From Steromphala cineraria (lineage: Eukaryota > Mollusca > Gastropoda > Trochida > Trochidae), in the NCBI GenBank assembly GCA_916613615.1, contig OU744726.1, forward strand, positions 20,773,515-20,837,514: a DNA stretch of 64,000 bases, given 5' to 3'. A program made the position numbers and the translations under genes. Below, piece by piece: positions 50,590-60,942 of this stretch; position 1 is the first letter of the stretch, and each line of letters opens with the position of its first letter. The notes below the pieces were generated by a model that saw only the letters and a program-made list of their open reading frames with translations, had not been told where the DNA came from and ran no database searches.

Positions 50590-52000
50590 ATAAAATGGAG
50601 TTTGATTCCCTCCAGATTTCAAGAAAAAAATCTGTTTTAAGTATTAAAATTTGTGCCTTTGAACTCATTGAGTCAGTTGATTCCCTTCCAACTAACTTTC
50701 AACTATTTCATAATTAACTTAAGATGTATCATGTACGCTGTAAACATAAGAAATTCCTTGAGATAAGATGCATCACTTTAAAGTTGACTTACTGAAAAAG
50801 CAATGTCTCTAGTGACATCTGTGAAATGTTACATTTTCTTCAGAACAAGTTTTGTTGTACAGTCAAATCATTTGCTGTCCTTGAAAAAGGTATTTGGACA
50901 TCTGCCAATATCTATACATGTACTTCGTTCGTTTATTCATTAATATAGAATTGGAGGCCGGGTTTCAAGTTGGTGATTGATAAAATACTGAATCTGAGTG
51001 CTAGTGTTACGTGGATACAAGTCGATACATACATATCTATTTAGTTATCTAAAAGGTTTTCATGAATTCAAGTACCTCAAAAACGTGCAACCGTTGTGTA
51101 AAATCATGTAACGGTTGAAAAAAGACTGAAAGAAAAGATACCATAATATTAACGTGATAGTCTTAATTAATAAATATGACAAGCATACAATTACTGCATT
51201 GCCATTCAATCAATATTAAATTAAGTTATTTAATACCTTGAAACCCCTTTAACTTGTTCTTCAAAATAACCCAGCTTCGATTACAACTCTGGATGATTCT
51301 TTCATTTGGTTCCTTCATGACGCTGTACTCGACTTTTATCTACTTCAAGTATCTAACACAAGGAGTTTATAAAGCATTATCCGGAACAGTTTTGTATCTG
51401 ATGAATGTCACAGTAGGTCAAACCTTGAAGAAAACATTCCTTTCTATTGGACACGTTGATATTCAATATGACTTGATATTTTTGACATTACAAAATTCCA
51501 AATCTGTGTGCTGCAAGTTTACTTAGGACTAGAGGCCAGAAAAGAGAGATGGTTGATACCGTCATTGCTGCGGATGTTGCCGACTCTGAGGGGGATTCGA
51601 CTCCCGTAAGGGACTCAACGACGTAAAAAGTACAAGATTTTACACTGTTGAATACCTTATTATTTATATAATACTTTTGCATTTGTTCCCAATATAAATG
51701 ACATGTATCCTTAAAACGGAAGGTTAATTGGAGGTTAGCCAGTATCAATATATAGCTTCACCCTTCTACATGTTAATTCAGGAAATGTTTAATAATACCT
51801 AGGACTGAAAATAAAAACTTAAGTTGATTGTTTTAAAATTGGCAATCTACTAGACAATACAATAAAGTTTATCTTGGAGGCATACAGTTGAAAGTTACAA
51901 TATCGCAAGTTGTATATTAACATGTTAATTCTGATGTTATCGTGAGTGTATTGCAACTATCAAATGAATATGTGTTGTCTTTTTACTATATTTATTTGAA
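50590..52000. repeat. Segmental duplication, block 4 (partial)
   Basis: 50590-50960 aligns with the starts of blocks 2 and 3 (TTAACTTAAGATGTATCATGTACGC; GACATCTGTGAAATGTT; GGACATCTGCCAATAT). 51240-51980 aligns with 44930-45650. The block breaks off before the TTAA MITE at 52522. The plus frame at 51254-51526 corresponds to a region whose open frame in block 3 is on the minus strand (44948-45295), so neither is a conserved protein. Confidence 0.65.
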
Positions 52001-53330
52001 TTATGTTAGAACATAAACTCTTTGAGGAAAACAAAGATGATTCTATCTACAGTTTTTAAACAATAAACAAGTTATGATGATATATCTCTTTATCCTTTCT
52101 GTTAATCATTTCTGTTTCTCTTTTAAGTAAACAATGGACCTTATTCACCCGACAGAAATAGAAACATTAAAACCATGAACGTATTATTTTAAAGTACGAG
52201 TTAATATATTATATTCTTTAAATAGAAAAACTTTAAATAGAAGAAAACTTATTAGTACCAAGGGTTACTGGTAGCATGGCTCGATTGGCATCGTCTAGGA
52301 ACAGATTAGTCAATCCTGAAGATTTCTTCTGACTGTCCTGCAGTGCATTGTATATAACTGTTGAAGAGTCTAAGGCGTGTTGTACAATAGGTGTTGTTAG
52401 TATATTACTATCGAGTTCATTCAGTTAGTGCTCATTTCAATGTGTTGTTGTGATCTGGTAACACGAGGGAATTTGTCACAATTGGAAAGGCATGGGACTT
52501 TGTAATGTGGATTAGCGTTAAAAAGGGGCAGTAGCACTTTTTTTATTTTTTTATAATTACAATTTTTCACTGATACTCAATACACAAGCCAATCACTCAA
52601 AGTAAGAAAAAGTATAAAGATTCACGTAAAGTCCAATGGCGTCCATTTTTGTGTGAACACCTTGGCCCGTAAGTTCGAAGCTGTTTTTTCCTAGACCAGG
52701 TTTAGTGCCAGTCCTGGTTTAGTTAAACAAAGACCATTGGTTTAAGTTAAACTGTAATATGAAAAGGTAGTTTAATTAAACTAGGATTCAGACCAAGTTT
52801 AAATGTATCAATTAAGTTTCATTGATTTTCCACTCCTGATTTTGTACAAACTAATGTTTGAGCATGCTCTGTTGGCACTTCCTGTCAAAGCACATGGTAA
52901 ACTAGTCAAGGGGGTTGACATCCTGCAGAAAAAGTAAGTGAGTGTTTGGTTTTTAAAAGACGTTTTCAAGATGGCTACATCTCCAAGAGAAAGATAACAT
53001 TATTTTGAAGATCAACATAAAGAACTCATAATAGTCCAGCAGATATGTGAAGAATTTACATACAATTGTGCCTTTAATGATACAAGCATGAACTTTGGTA
53101 CACAGTTAGGTTAGGGGGTACCCTAAAAGTGAAATTTGGATATAAGGACATTCCAGATTCCCTCAAAGATTTAAATGGCGCCTACAAATTAATGAAATGA
53201 AATAATTAATTAATTATACCAACCAGTTCAAAATCCTATCACGTATGTTTGGTGTAAAACACAATTTAGCTATTATGTAATTACTTGTTGTGCATATGCT
53301 ATCAGTCTAAGTAAACCTAGCCTCAATGAT

Positions 53331-53533
53331 ATTCGCTTCATTCCGATATTAAGTCTAGCAAGATGTAGTAGAAGGTCGCGTCAGCCGGTCTTTGGAATTG
53401 ACCAAGCAGGGATCGTCTTACCAAGCCGCAATAGTCTGCATTCGCCCATATAACGTTGGAGGGTCATAAGTTCGGCGAAAGGTCGGCTGACAAGACCTGC
53501 TACTACTCAAGACTCAATATCGGAGTGAATCGA
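53331..53533. repeat. Imperfect palindrome at the start of the DIRS-like remnant
   Basis: The left arm 53331-53390 (ATTCGCTTCATTCCGATATT..., GTAGTAGAAGGTC, TCAGCCGGTC) is inverted at 53481-53533 (GGTCGGCTGACAAG, GACCTGCTACTACTCAAGAC, ATATCGGAGTGAATCG). The loop is about 90 bp. Inverted terminal repeats of unusual arrangement are known for DIRS elements, so it may be part of that element; this is inference. Confidence 0.7.
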
Positions 53534-53559
53534 GTATTGAGACTAGGTTCCAGATATCA

Positions 53560-55130
53560 GTTTCGTCTCTGCCCATCTCTCACCTACGACTCAACGGAGC
53601 AACGCGGGCGGCAGACAGGCTCAACATTACTTTTAAACAGATAGAGCTTCTTAGATCCAAGGGGGTAGTGGAGGATATCCCGGTCCCAAACCGCAAGTCG
53701 GGGTTCTACTCCCCTGTGTTCGTTCAAAATAGAGAGAAAATAGAGGCTGATTAACGATATGTTGAAGTTAACCACTCCTTCCTCGTACTGCTGCCATATC
53801 TTTGTCACTTGTTTTTGTCATCAGTCATTCGGTTGCTTGTGCCCTAGACCTGGATAACTCATACTTGCACATTCCCATTTCCGGGACCACTGCAAGAACC
53901 TCAGTGTCATTCTGGCGGAGCGCCATTCTCATTTGAAAGTGCTCCCATTTGGAATATCATTCGCTCCGTGGCTTTTCACCAGGGTGACTCAACAATAGTG
54001 AAATTTCTTCTCACTCACAATGTCCTGTTCACCACATACATAGACGACGGGTCTGTACCCATCGCTGATCACTCTGTTCAGGAGACTTGGGTTGCTGATT
54101 AAACTGTCCCAAGTCAGACCTTAAGCCAACCACCTCGCTCACCTTCCTGGGCGCTATTCTGGACACTGCTCAGTCCCCCGCTAACGCGTGGTGCTTTGCT
54201 GCAGGTCCTCACTCGGAGGGGCCAGCTGCAGTTGAGACCATTTCAGGTCTTTCTAAACGTGCACGTCAGGGAAAAGGTGTGCAGACTTGTATTCCCGCTT
54301 CGCCATGACCTCAGGGAGGAGGCGAACGTCTTCAGAGGTGTCCAGCTCAGAGGTGTCCAGGTGTCAATCTGGTGATTGTCCCTGAGCACTTACGCTCAGA
54401 TGTCTGCAAGCCCTTATTAGAGATGATCATCTTACACCTGAAAGTTAAGACAGTTTATTGGTGGAGATGGATTTCGGAGCTGAATGCTTTGCAGGCTGAT
54501 TTGCTTCGGTTTGAAGTGAGGGATGAGGGAAGAGCCACAAAGGAACTTGCACCGGGCTTCGTGTGTAAGAACCAGCGGTCTGATAAGTGAGGCAGGGTGT
54601 TTCACATTCACGCCCTTGCGTGATTGCCATTCCCCACGGACGTATCTACTGGGAACACATGCATTCCCTCTGGCAGGGGAGTAGGAGGCCTTCCCCATTC
54701 ACAGCAAAGTACTAAGGAGATAGATAGAGCCTTCAGTGTCTATCTGCGGTCTGCTATTCCCGAGACTTACAAAGCCTCGGGTTGACCGCGACCAGCTCGT
54801 TCAAACTTTTACGAGATCCATGCAGTCTGTGCCACCAGAGCGTTTTACATCAATATTGCTGTGACGGACATCCGTCGGGTTGTTTTTGGAAGTCATACAT
54901 AGTTTTTGCCAACCACTACCCTCGAGACGTTTCTACGGTAGACCTTACGGGAATTGCATGGATGATGCCTCAGGTATTGGCTCAGCAACACATTTCAGGC
55001 CTTGGTACCCCAGATGGATTGCAGCTCACCGTTAGGGTACGGGATAGCTCAGTCAGCAAGAGGGCAGGTCTCACGTTGCTGGGGTCTAGTCTAACTCAAT
55101 TATGTGTCCCCCTGGAGCCCTAGTGTGTAG
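53560..55130 (+). pseudogene. Decayed DIRS-like retrotransposon (reverse transcriptase and downstream part)
   Basis: Reading in several frames gives blocks in the correct order: ELLRSKGVVEDIPVPNRKSG and FYSPVFVQ (RT start, 53640-53730); FHQGDSTIVKF..., TTYIDDGSVPIADHSVQET (altered YxDD region, about 53970-54090); LTFLGAILDTAQSP (about 54138-54180); and near 54880-54990 WKSYIVFANHYPRDVSTVDLTG with PQVLAQQHI, like the C-terminal end of the tyrosine-recombinase part. Stops and frameshifts are numerous and the RNase H region is mostly missing. It is inside the Harbinger element and has noticeably higher GC than its surroundings. Confidence 0.6.
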
Positions 55131-55390
55131 TGCAACAAAAACTGCGCACATAAAAGATCCCACGAATTCATGTCAGTGGCTGAATGGTGGATACATGAAT
55201 ATGTGCATACGCAGAGCTGTCGGTTATCAGCGTTCAGCAGTGTTAGACAAACTGCTGTGACTATGTGTCTCAGTTCATCCAGCTGCGAATGGGTACCCTG
55301 TGAGGCAAAGAATGGTCCCCAACTTGAGCTCCACATGTGTGGATGCTGGTTGAATACTCCCCAGGGAGTTGAATTGGAAAAATGATTGGC
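55030..55390 (+). mobile_element. Probable tRNA-derived SINE, degraded
   Basis: Starts like a tRNA (GGGATAGCTCAGTCAGCAAG, A-box-like) followed by GGTCTCACGTTGCTGGGGTC and a body with CTGCGCACATAAAAGATCCC, a sentence common in bivalve interspersed repeats. The B box is poor. Overlapping open frames on both strands (55100-55336, 55170-55385) are repeat sequence, not genes. Confidence 0.4.
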
Positions 55391-56035
55391 TTGTTACACC
55401 CTTTAAACGGGGACCCGGACCTCTTTACCATATGTTTGACTGTTGAGGTGGTTACCTTCCTGCTTGGGTCTCGTAGCCCTCCCCCGCTGAGTCGGAGCTG
55501 GTAATAGTACGCTAAATAATAGTATGTTTTTAGTAAACGCCATTATTTATATTTTGCGTTGAGAACTCACCAATCTTTAATTCCAAACCATGCCTCTCCT
55601 CCTGCGAGTAGGCTGGCTCTGGTGTCCGTTCACTGAGGTTTGGTCACGTGACCAAAGCTAGCCCAGGGACAGGTAACTCTCGTCTTCTTTGATCTGTGTA
55701 ATCTTGTCGAGAGATAATTAGAAATTTCGAAAATCTTGATTTTTAGTGAAAGATAAAGACCAAATAAAGTTTTTTGAGTCTTTTGACTTAAATTATCATC
55801 ATAAACACAAAAATCCTTTGTGTGCTTCTCCAAGTACTATGACTTATATAATGTTATCTCACTACCCGAAAGCCGCCATTTTTGAATCGTCGCCATTTTT
55901 TTTCTAGGAATAAATAAATGTCCCTATATCTAAAAATCTTCATAAAAGAATGCTCTATCAGTATACCAAGTTTCATGCTTGTATCACAAATAGCATAATT
56001 TCCCGACATATCTGCTGGACTATAATAGATTAAGC
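55391..56035. other. Harbinger interior, nothing recognised
   Basis: Contains a GC-richer start (to about 55680) that may belong to the DIRS-like or SINE-like insertion, then AT-rich DNA. No coding sequence recognised. Confidence 0.4.
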
Positions 56036-56963
56036 AGAAGAAAATATCAATATTATAGAAGACAAACAATGTGATGCTCAATCATTGAAAGCAGAAAACA
56101 ATGCTTGGGGCAAAATCAGACGTTTGGCTCAGTTTGGTTTACAAGTTGATGTTGAAAAACTTTTTAAAAAACCTATGGAAAAGACTGAAATTGAACGCCA
56201 AAAAGGAGATGAGGAATTATCCAAAAGAATTAAAAAGAACAGGTGAAGGTAACCCCCAAGAGATGTCAGCACTCAAACCCACAGGATTGTGACAGAGTTT
56301 GAACAGCTCCACAACCCTTTCGACAATGATGCCTCTGATAATGAAGATGAGTAAGAACCCCCTCACAAACAATTTGAATTGATACAGACTAAATTTTCAT
56401 TTTTATTTTTGTAAACATTTTTTTGTTTATCAGTTTATCATATCAACCATATCAAATAGATTCAACAAACTGAACTTATAATAGCTTATTGTTTTAGCAC
56501 TTGGCGATTGCTTTCATGAAATAACTAAATGCTGTTTCTGTATCTTCTGCAATATAAACCATTTTATTAATATGTATTGCGATTCCCAGGTACCATCCAC
56601 GTCCTCGCGTTCTACCTCAAGATCTGCAAGCAACACGACTGTCAGTGACGAGGATCGGAATGGTGATAACGATGCTGCCACATCTGTTCTTTCTACTATC
56701 AGATGTAGAAAGAGGAAGCGCCAGTCCATGGACACTCGGAAACACACCTCGACACTGTGCTCCAGCAACATCAACACTGAACAGGTACTTATAGACCTCG
56801 CAAGGGAGGAGCATTCAACAAAAATGTGTGTATGAAAGAGGAACATGACTTAAATATGAAAATTTTCAACATGAAGAAGGGAATTGCAGAAATGAAGTTT
56901 CAAAAACTAAAGAATGAACAGCAAAATGTTGTGTGTGATAACGGACAAATGTATACTGTATAA
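56036..56963 (+). pseudogene. Harbinger Myb/SANT-like (NAIF1-type) DNA-binding protein, broken
   Basis: Pieces occur in the order expected for the second Harbinger protein. ENNAWGKI (about 56093-56116) and NLWKRLKLNAKKEMR ... LKRTGEGNPQEMS (56170-56265) form the trihelix Myb/SANT-like domain, in two frames. TQTHRIVTEFEQLHNPFDND (about 56270-56330) follows, then an intron-like gap. An exon from 56590 (AG at 56588-56589) encodes a Ser/Thr-rich linker, a basic CRKRKRQ stretch and EQVLIDLAREEH, and after one more frameshift CMKEEHDLNMKIFNMKKGIAEMK... to TAA 56961-56963, a basic/acidic coiled-coil end. Such proteins help carry the transposase into the nucleus and bind element ends. At least three frameshifts make this copy non-functional. 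Confidence 0.7.
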
Positions 56964-57041
56964 TTTATATTTTATAAGTGAATTTACGGTTCTTTGAATT
57001 ATCATTGTTTGACTTATGATTCTATTTTCATGTTCTTTCAG

Positions 57042-57233
57042 GTTACAAGCATAGCGGATATACCAGAGGAGATTTTAGAGAAAATACTGAGAAATTTTTC
57101 CTTCACTGATATTGTCAGGAATGCTCAAAATGTAAACCTAGAATGGAAGAATATAATTTCCTATTCATCCTTTTGGGCTTATTGTAAAGCAGTTGATACT
57201 TTTGACAGTACTCGTCACCTTTGTCAGGTAGAT
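57042..57233 (+). CDS. Internal exon encoding an F-box domain
   Basis: A strong acceptor (TTTTCATGTTCTTTCAG ending at 57041) is followed by 64 open codons starting VTSIADIPEEILEKILRNFS. The pattern L/IPeeIL..IL...s..Di......V...W..i...ssfW is a good F-box match (residues about 4-46), which in F-box proteins binds Skp1 in SCF ubiquitin ligases. Two donors are possible: CAG|GTAGAT (exon end 57227) and GAT|GTAAGT (57233); both keep phase 0. There is no frameshift or stop, unlike the transposon genes on either side. Companion exons were not found in the window. It may be a captured host exon, or an exon of an element gene. A helentron-like element begins 17 bp after the donor. Confidence 0.7.
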
Positions 57234-57249
57234 GTAAGTTTCTTTATTC

Positions 57250-57496
57250 AACAAGATGTGTTTGTGAAACACGAAGGCCCCCGCATGCATCCTGCTCGCT
57301 GTGTCAAGGTCAAGGTCACAAGGTCAAATGTCATGGTGTCATCTAAAAGGTCTCATCACAAGGGATCCATATGTCAAGTATCAAAGACCTAGTTCTGACC
57401 AATCAAAAGTTATGACCAAGGTTAAAGTTTTTGTGGACAAACGGACAGGTGAAAAACAATATACCCCCGGAATCTCCGATTCGGGGGCATAAAAAA
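57250..57496 (+). mobile_element. Helentron-associated element, short copy
   Basis: Inverse orientation relative to 6511-7044: begins CAACAAGATGTGTTTGTGAA, carries one core unit (AAGGTCAAGGTCACAAGG ... CACAAGGGATCCATATG ... GACCAATCAAAAGTTATG) and ends with the hairpin CCCCGGAATCTCCGATTCGG, then GGGCATAAAAAA. The hairpin has one substitution compared with the longer copy. Confidence 0.8.
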
Positions 57497-57730
57497 TCCC
57501 TTGTATGTTCTGAACTTGTCAAACTTGAAATCAAAAATGTTGTTCACCTTTCAGCAATTCGGCAAGTGCTAGTTGATGTTATTGTGAAGACCCCGGTTTG
57601 ACTGATGTTTTGAATTACTTTTGTGGAAGAGTTTTGGGCATGATATTCTGAGTGCTGTACTAAGATATCAGCTCAGATTTGATAGATATCAATATTCATC
57701 CCCATTCATAAAATTTCTGTTAATACAATT

Positions 57731-58816
57731 ATGCCTGGCCATCATCTGGTTATACTCCGAAACATAAGAGCTGCTCGCCGAGCATTATACAGAGAACGAG
57801 TTATCAGAGATCGGTCAAATCCTTTTGAGTGCTTTGATGACAGAGACTTGCATATACGATACAGATTCAGCAAACCAAATGTGTGTTTTATCATTGACTT
57901 GTTAACTGAAGAACTGCAGCCTGCTACCAATAGAAGTCATTCCCTTTCCCCCTCTGAGCAATGTTTTATTGCAATGAGGTTTTATGCAACAGGCACTTTT
58001 CAGGTTGCAGTCGGTGATTTGGAAAATGTTCACCAGACTACTGTCAGTACTGTTGTCCGACGGGTAAACAAAGCTCTGGCGGGATTACGTCCTAGGTATA
58101 TTCAGATTCCTTCAGGGGGTAGAAAGAGACAAGTGATGGTTGGCTTTCACAATATTGCTCAATTACCAAATGGGGCTATTGACTGCACCCACATACCTAT
58201 TGCAACTCAAAGTGGACCTGACGCTGCTAGGTTTATTAATAGGAAGGGATATAGTTCAATCAAAACTCAGGTAATTTGTGACGATATGGCCCTCATTTCC
58301 GACATTGTAGCTAGGTGACCAGGATGCAGTCATGACTCTAGAATATTACAAGAAAGGAGGGTCAATTACAAGTTTGAAAATGGAGACTTAAACGGTTACC
58401 TTTTAGGTGATCCTGGGTACCCATCTCTACCATATTTACTGACCCCAATTAATAACCCCTGAAGACATGCTGAAAGGCAATACAATACAACACAACGAAA
58501 ATCACGTGGGATAGTCGAAAGGCTATTTGGAATTTGAAAACGGCGTTTTCCTTGCTTGTCTTTTGGTCTTCGAGTCAAACTTCCAACAGTTTTCTCAATT
58601 ATCATTGCATGTGCTGTTCTCTACAACATTGCTGTTATCAACAATGATCCTGATGTTGATGAAAATGGAGAGAGTGATGACGACAGTGATAATGAGGACG
58701 GTAGTGACTGTGACAATGAGAGGCCAGCATTTGACAATGACCAGACTCGACTTCGAAGACAGGGTGTAACAGAAAGACAAGCTCTAATAAAGCGAGTGTT
58801 CATGAATGGTCCTTGA
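57731..58816 (+). pseudogene. HARBI1-like Harbinger transposase with three TGA stops
   Basis: One frame runs the whole length (362 codons, close to the usual 340-400) with no frameshift. Features in order: helix-turn-helix-like region TTVSTVVRRVNKAL (residues 103-116), first catalytic Asp in GAIDCTHI (58181-58183), second in CSHDSRIL (58334-58336), GDPGYPSLPYLLTP, and the Glu in GIVERLFGI (58517-58519), so the DDE triad is complete. TGA stops interrupt at 58316-58318, 58460-58462 and 58535-58537; the first and third lie where relatives have Trp (WPG; FGxW-type). The tail is acidic (DVDENGESDDDSDNEDGSD). The product would be an endonuclease acting on element ends together with the Myb-like partner. 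Confidence 0.92.
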
Positions 58817-60185
58817 CTTAGACAAAGCAGTTCTATCTTAGCGTAATCCCTAACCTACATCATATCACCTTCTCTTATCAACAATAACTTTCTTCTTGTA
58901 GAAAATTAAGAGGCTGGGGAACGTGGGAATGATCATGTTGATGTCACAGACTGTCATGTATGTTATCATGCAACCAAACATAAAAGTCAGCATTTCAAAC
59001 TTATTCCTATATTTTCTGCTTGTTTTGTTGTTGTTGTTCAAAGTAATATAATCCTACTCATTTGAGTTTTGTAGGAATAAAAGTTGTTCAATTTACAAGT
59101 GTTTGTTGTATTCTGTATATAGCACTATGAAAAGCGAGTCTATACTTGTCAAGAACCTATATCTCTATTTTGTATTTTATAACTGATTGGTATTCTGTGA
59201 CCTTTGGTAACACAATTTCAAGTAGGAAAAGTCATGTTAAACTACCCCCCTAGCTGGTTTACATTTTGCTCTGAAATCAAGGTGGATTAGAGCATTTTAA
59301 ACCAGGTTAAGGCAAACGAGCTTTGAAATTACCAAACATAGTTTAAATCTAAATTCTAACATGACACGAAAACTAGTTTGAAAATACTGCGTTCTGATTG
59401 GTTACTCATAAACATTTTGGAGTAATTATTTCGCCGATAATCACCTCTAAATATTTACGACCGCTTCACATTCCTCCGCGCACGCGTGTACAATATACAC
59501 TCAGCAACTGTCTGTTTACAATAGACATGTTGGCGACGACACTTTAAGTTTCAATATCAGAAACTTGTCGACATTTTGAAACACCTACAAATTTTAATCG
59601 AATAACCAGGTTTTTTCTTTCCTGTTTGAAGTGTTTCTTACTGCTCGCGATGTAAATTAATCACAGTCCACAGATCTAAAAACAAAATCAACGATCGCAA
59701 CACCTCTCATACAGCGAAGCGTCAAATGAACGGAAGTGACCTTATTCTTTAATTTTGCTAAATGCTGTCTCTGCCCCTACCTCTTATTTACAAGTGACCA
59801 CTTTTCCTGTCACACTCCCCCCAACCATGACACAAAATATAACTTTTTTGACAGCTTCCACTGAGTTTTCAACAGTTCACCGACACGTAGTGAACAAAAA
59901 AAATGCAACTATTTTCAGAGTAACGTCCCTTGATTTGTTCAGTCCTTGTCGCTCTTGTAGGGGTGATGGATCGACCCATGTATTTAGGTAAAAATTCGTA
60001 TCTTTGACGACATTGAAATCTGTTTCTATTGATAATATGCTCAATAGATTACAGATGAGTCTATTTAAAAACGTGTTTTCTGTATGTAATGACATTTTAA
60101 TTGTTATGTGTTCTTTATGAAAGTGGACTGTACCGTTGTTTTGCAAGTGAGTTGAACCGGTCTACACCGGTTTGACCTAATCACA
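58817..60185. other. Harbinger 3' interior, no gene recognised
   Basis: AT-rich sequence with a patch of TTTAAACCAGG-type words near 59240-59320, which resemble the inner part of the terminal region. The frames at 59755-59991 and 59877-60146 overlap on opposite strands and have no recognisable product. Confidence 0.4.
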
Positions 60186-60391
60186 TTGCTTTTGCGCAAG
60201 TCAAACTAGTTCCACCTTTTTTTACTAATTAGTCATGTTAGAATGGTGATAAATCCATTCTGTTTTTTTATTTTGGGGTTGTATGTCGTGCATTCTTTAC
60301 CCCTAAATAAACATTTCAAACCTCGCAATATTTAGGGGTAAAGAATGCACGACATACAACCCAAAATAAAAAACAGAATGGATTTATCCCC
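60186..60391. mobile_element. Foldback MITE with two long inverted arms
   Basis: After TTGCGCAAGTCAAACTAGTTCC and TAATTAGTCATGTTAG, the arms 60248-60308 and 60327-60389 are near-perfect inverted repeats of about 60 bp (GATAAATCCATTCTG... GGTTGTATGTCGTGCATTC). The loop is only about 18 bp. Solo arms of the family occur at 17276-17420 and 28095-28184. It sits just inside the right end of the Harbinger element. Confidence 0.85.
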
Positions 60392-60942
60392 TAATTTAAA
60401 CCCAGACTAGCTTAAACTACCTTAAAACCAACTTCGAACTTACGGGCCCTTTAATTTATTCTGTGTAAGAAAAGGGAATAGTATGGCTGAACTCTACATT
60501 ATAAGTTTTATTTATTACTGCTTAATTTACTCTAAAGACAGTGTCTTTCAATTGAGACCATTTATTTTCATTTTACATTATATTCCCCCAAAAAACGTGT
60601 TACTGCTCCTTTAAGATGGACAACTGAGAATATTGTTATCCTTTTCTAACCACCCTCCGCGTAATCAAATCTGAGTGTGATGTGTGTTGTATCCTACACC
60701 CTTACACTGTTTTGGAAAACTGTAGAATAGTTGAATACCAATTTTTGGCAGAACATCACGGTCTTTGAAAGATAAAAGCCAGGATAAAATATGTCTATTT
60801 AAGATGATGTGTTACCATTAGTGAACAGGGCTTCGCTAGTTAACTGCCAGTGATATGGGGTCAATTCATGACCACTACAGGCGACTGCATCGATTGGAGA
60901 GTGTCCAAACACTTTCAAAAACCCAAGAATAATTATTATATA

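Larger units (their letters stand above)
52664..60448. mobile_element. 7.8-kb Harbinger-type DNA transposon, non-functional
   Basis: Terminal inverted repeats of 17 bp are perfect: GGCCCGTAAGTTCGAAG at 52664-52680 and its complement at 60432-60448, with weaker similarity continuing inward. A 3-bp target duplication CTT flanks it (52661-52663 and 60449-60451). The target is identifiable because the surrounding MITE has related intact copies reading CACCTTTAATT. A 3-bp duplication and the pair Myb/SANT-like protein (56036-56963) plus DDE nuclease (57731-58816) identify PIF/Harbinger. Both genes are broken. Other elements have inserted inside: DIRS-like, SINE-like, helentron-like and foldback pieces. 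Confidence 0.9.
52522..60610. mobile_element. TTAA-flanked MITE, copy D, split by a Harbinger element
   Basis: The left part (52522-52663) begins AAAGGGGCAGTAGCAC after TTAA (52518-52521) and runs to GTGTGAACACCTT. The right part (60449-60610) resumes CTTTAATTTATTCTGTGTAAG and ends GTGTTACTGCTCCT before TTAA (60611-60614). Joined, the two parts give the usual family body of about 300-360 bp. The intervening 7785 bp are the Harbinger element. Confidence 0.9.

Noticed and set aside
54372..55385. Several 60-113 codon frames in the GC-richer patch as host genes
   Set aside because: They overlap on both strands and coincide with DIRS-like and SINE-like remnants; GC-rich repeat DNA has fewer random stops.
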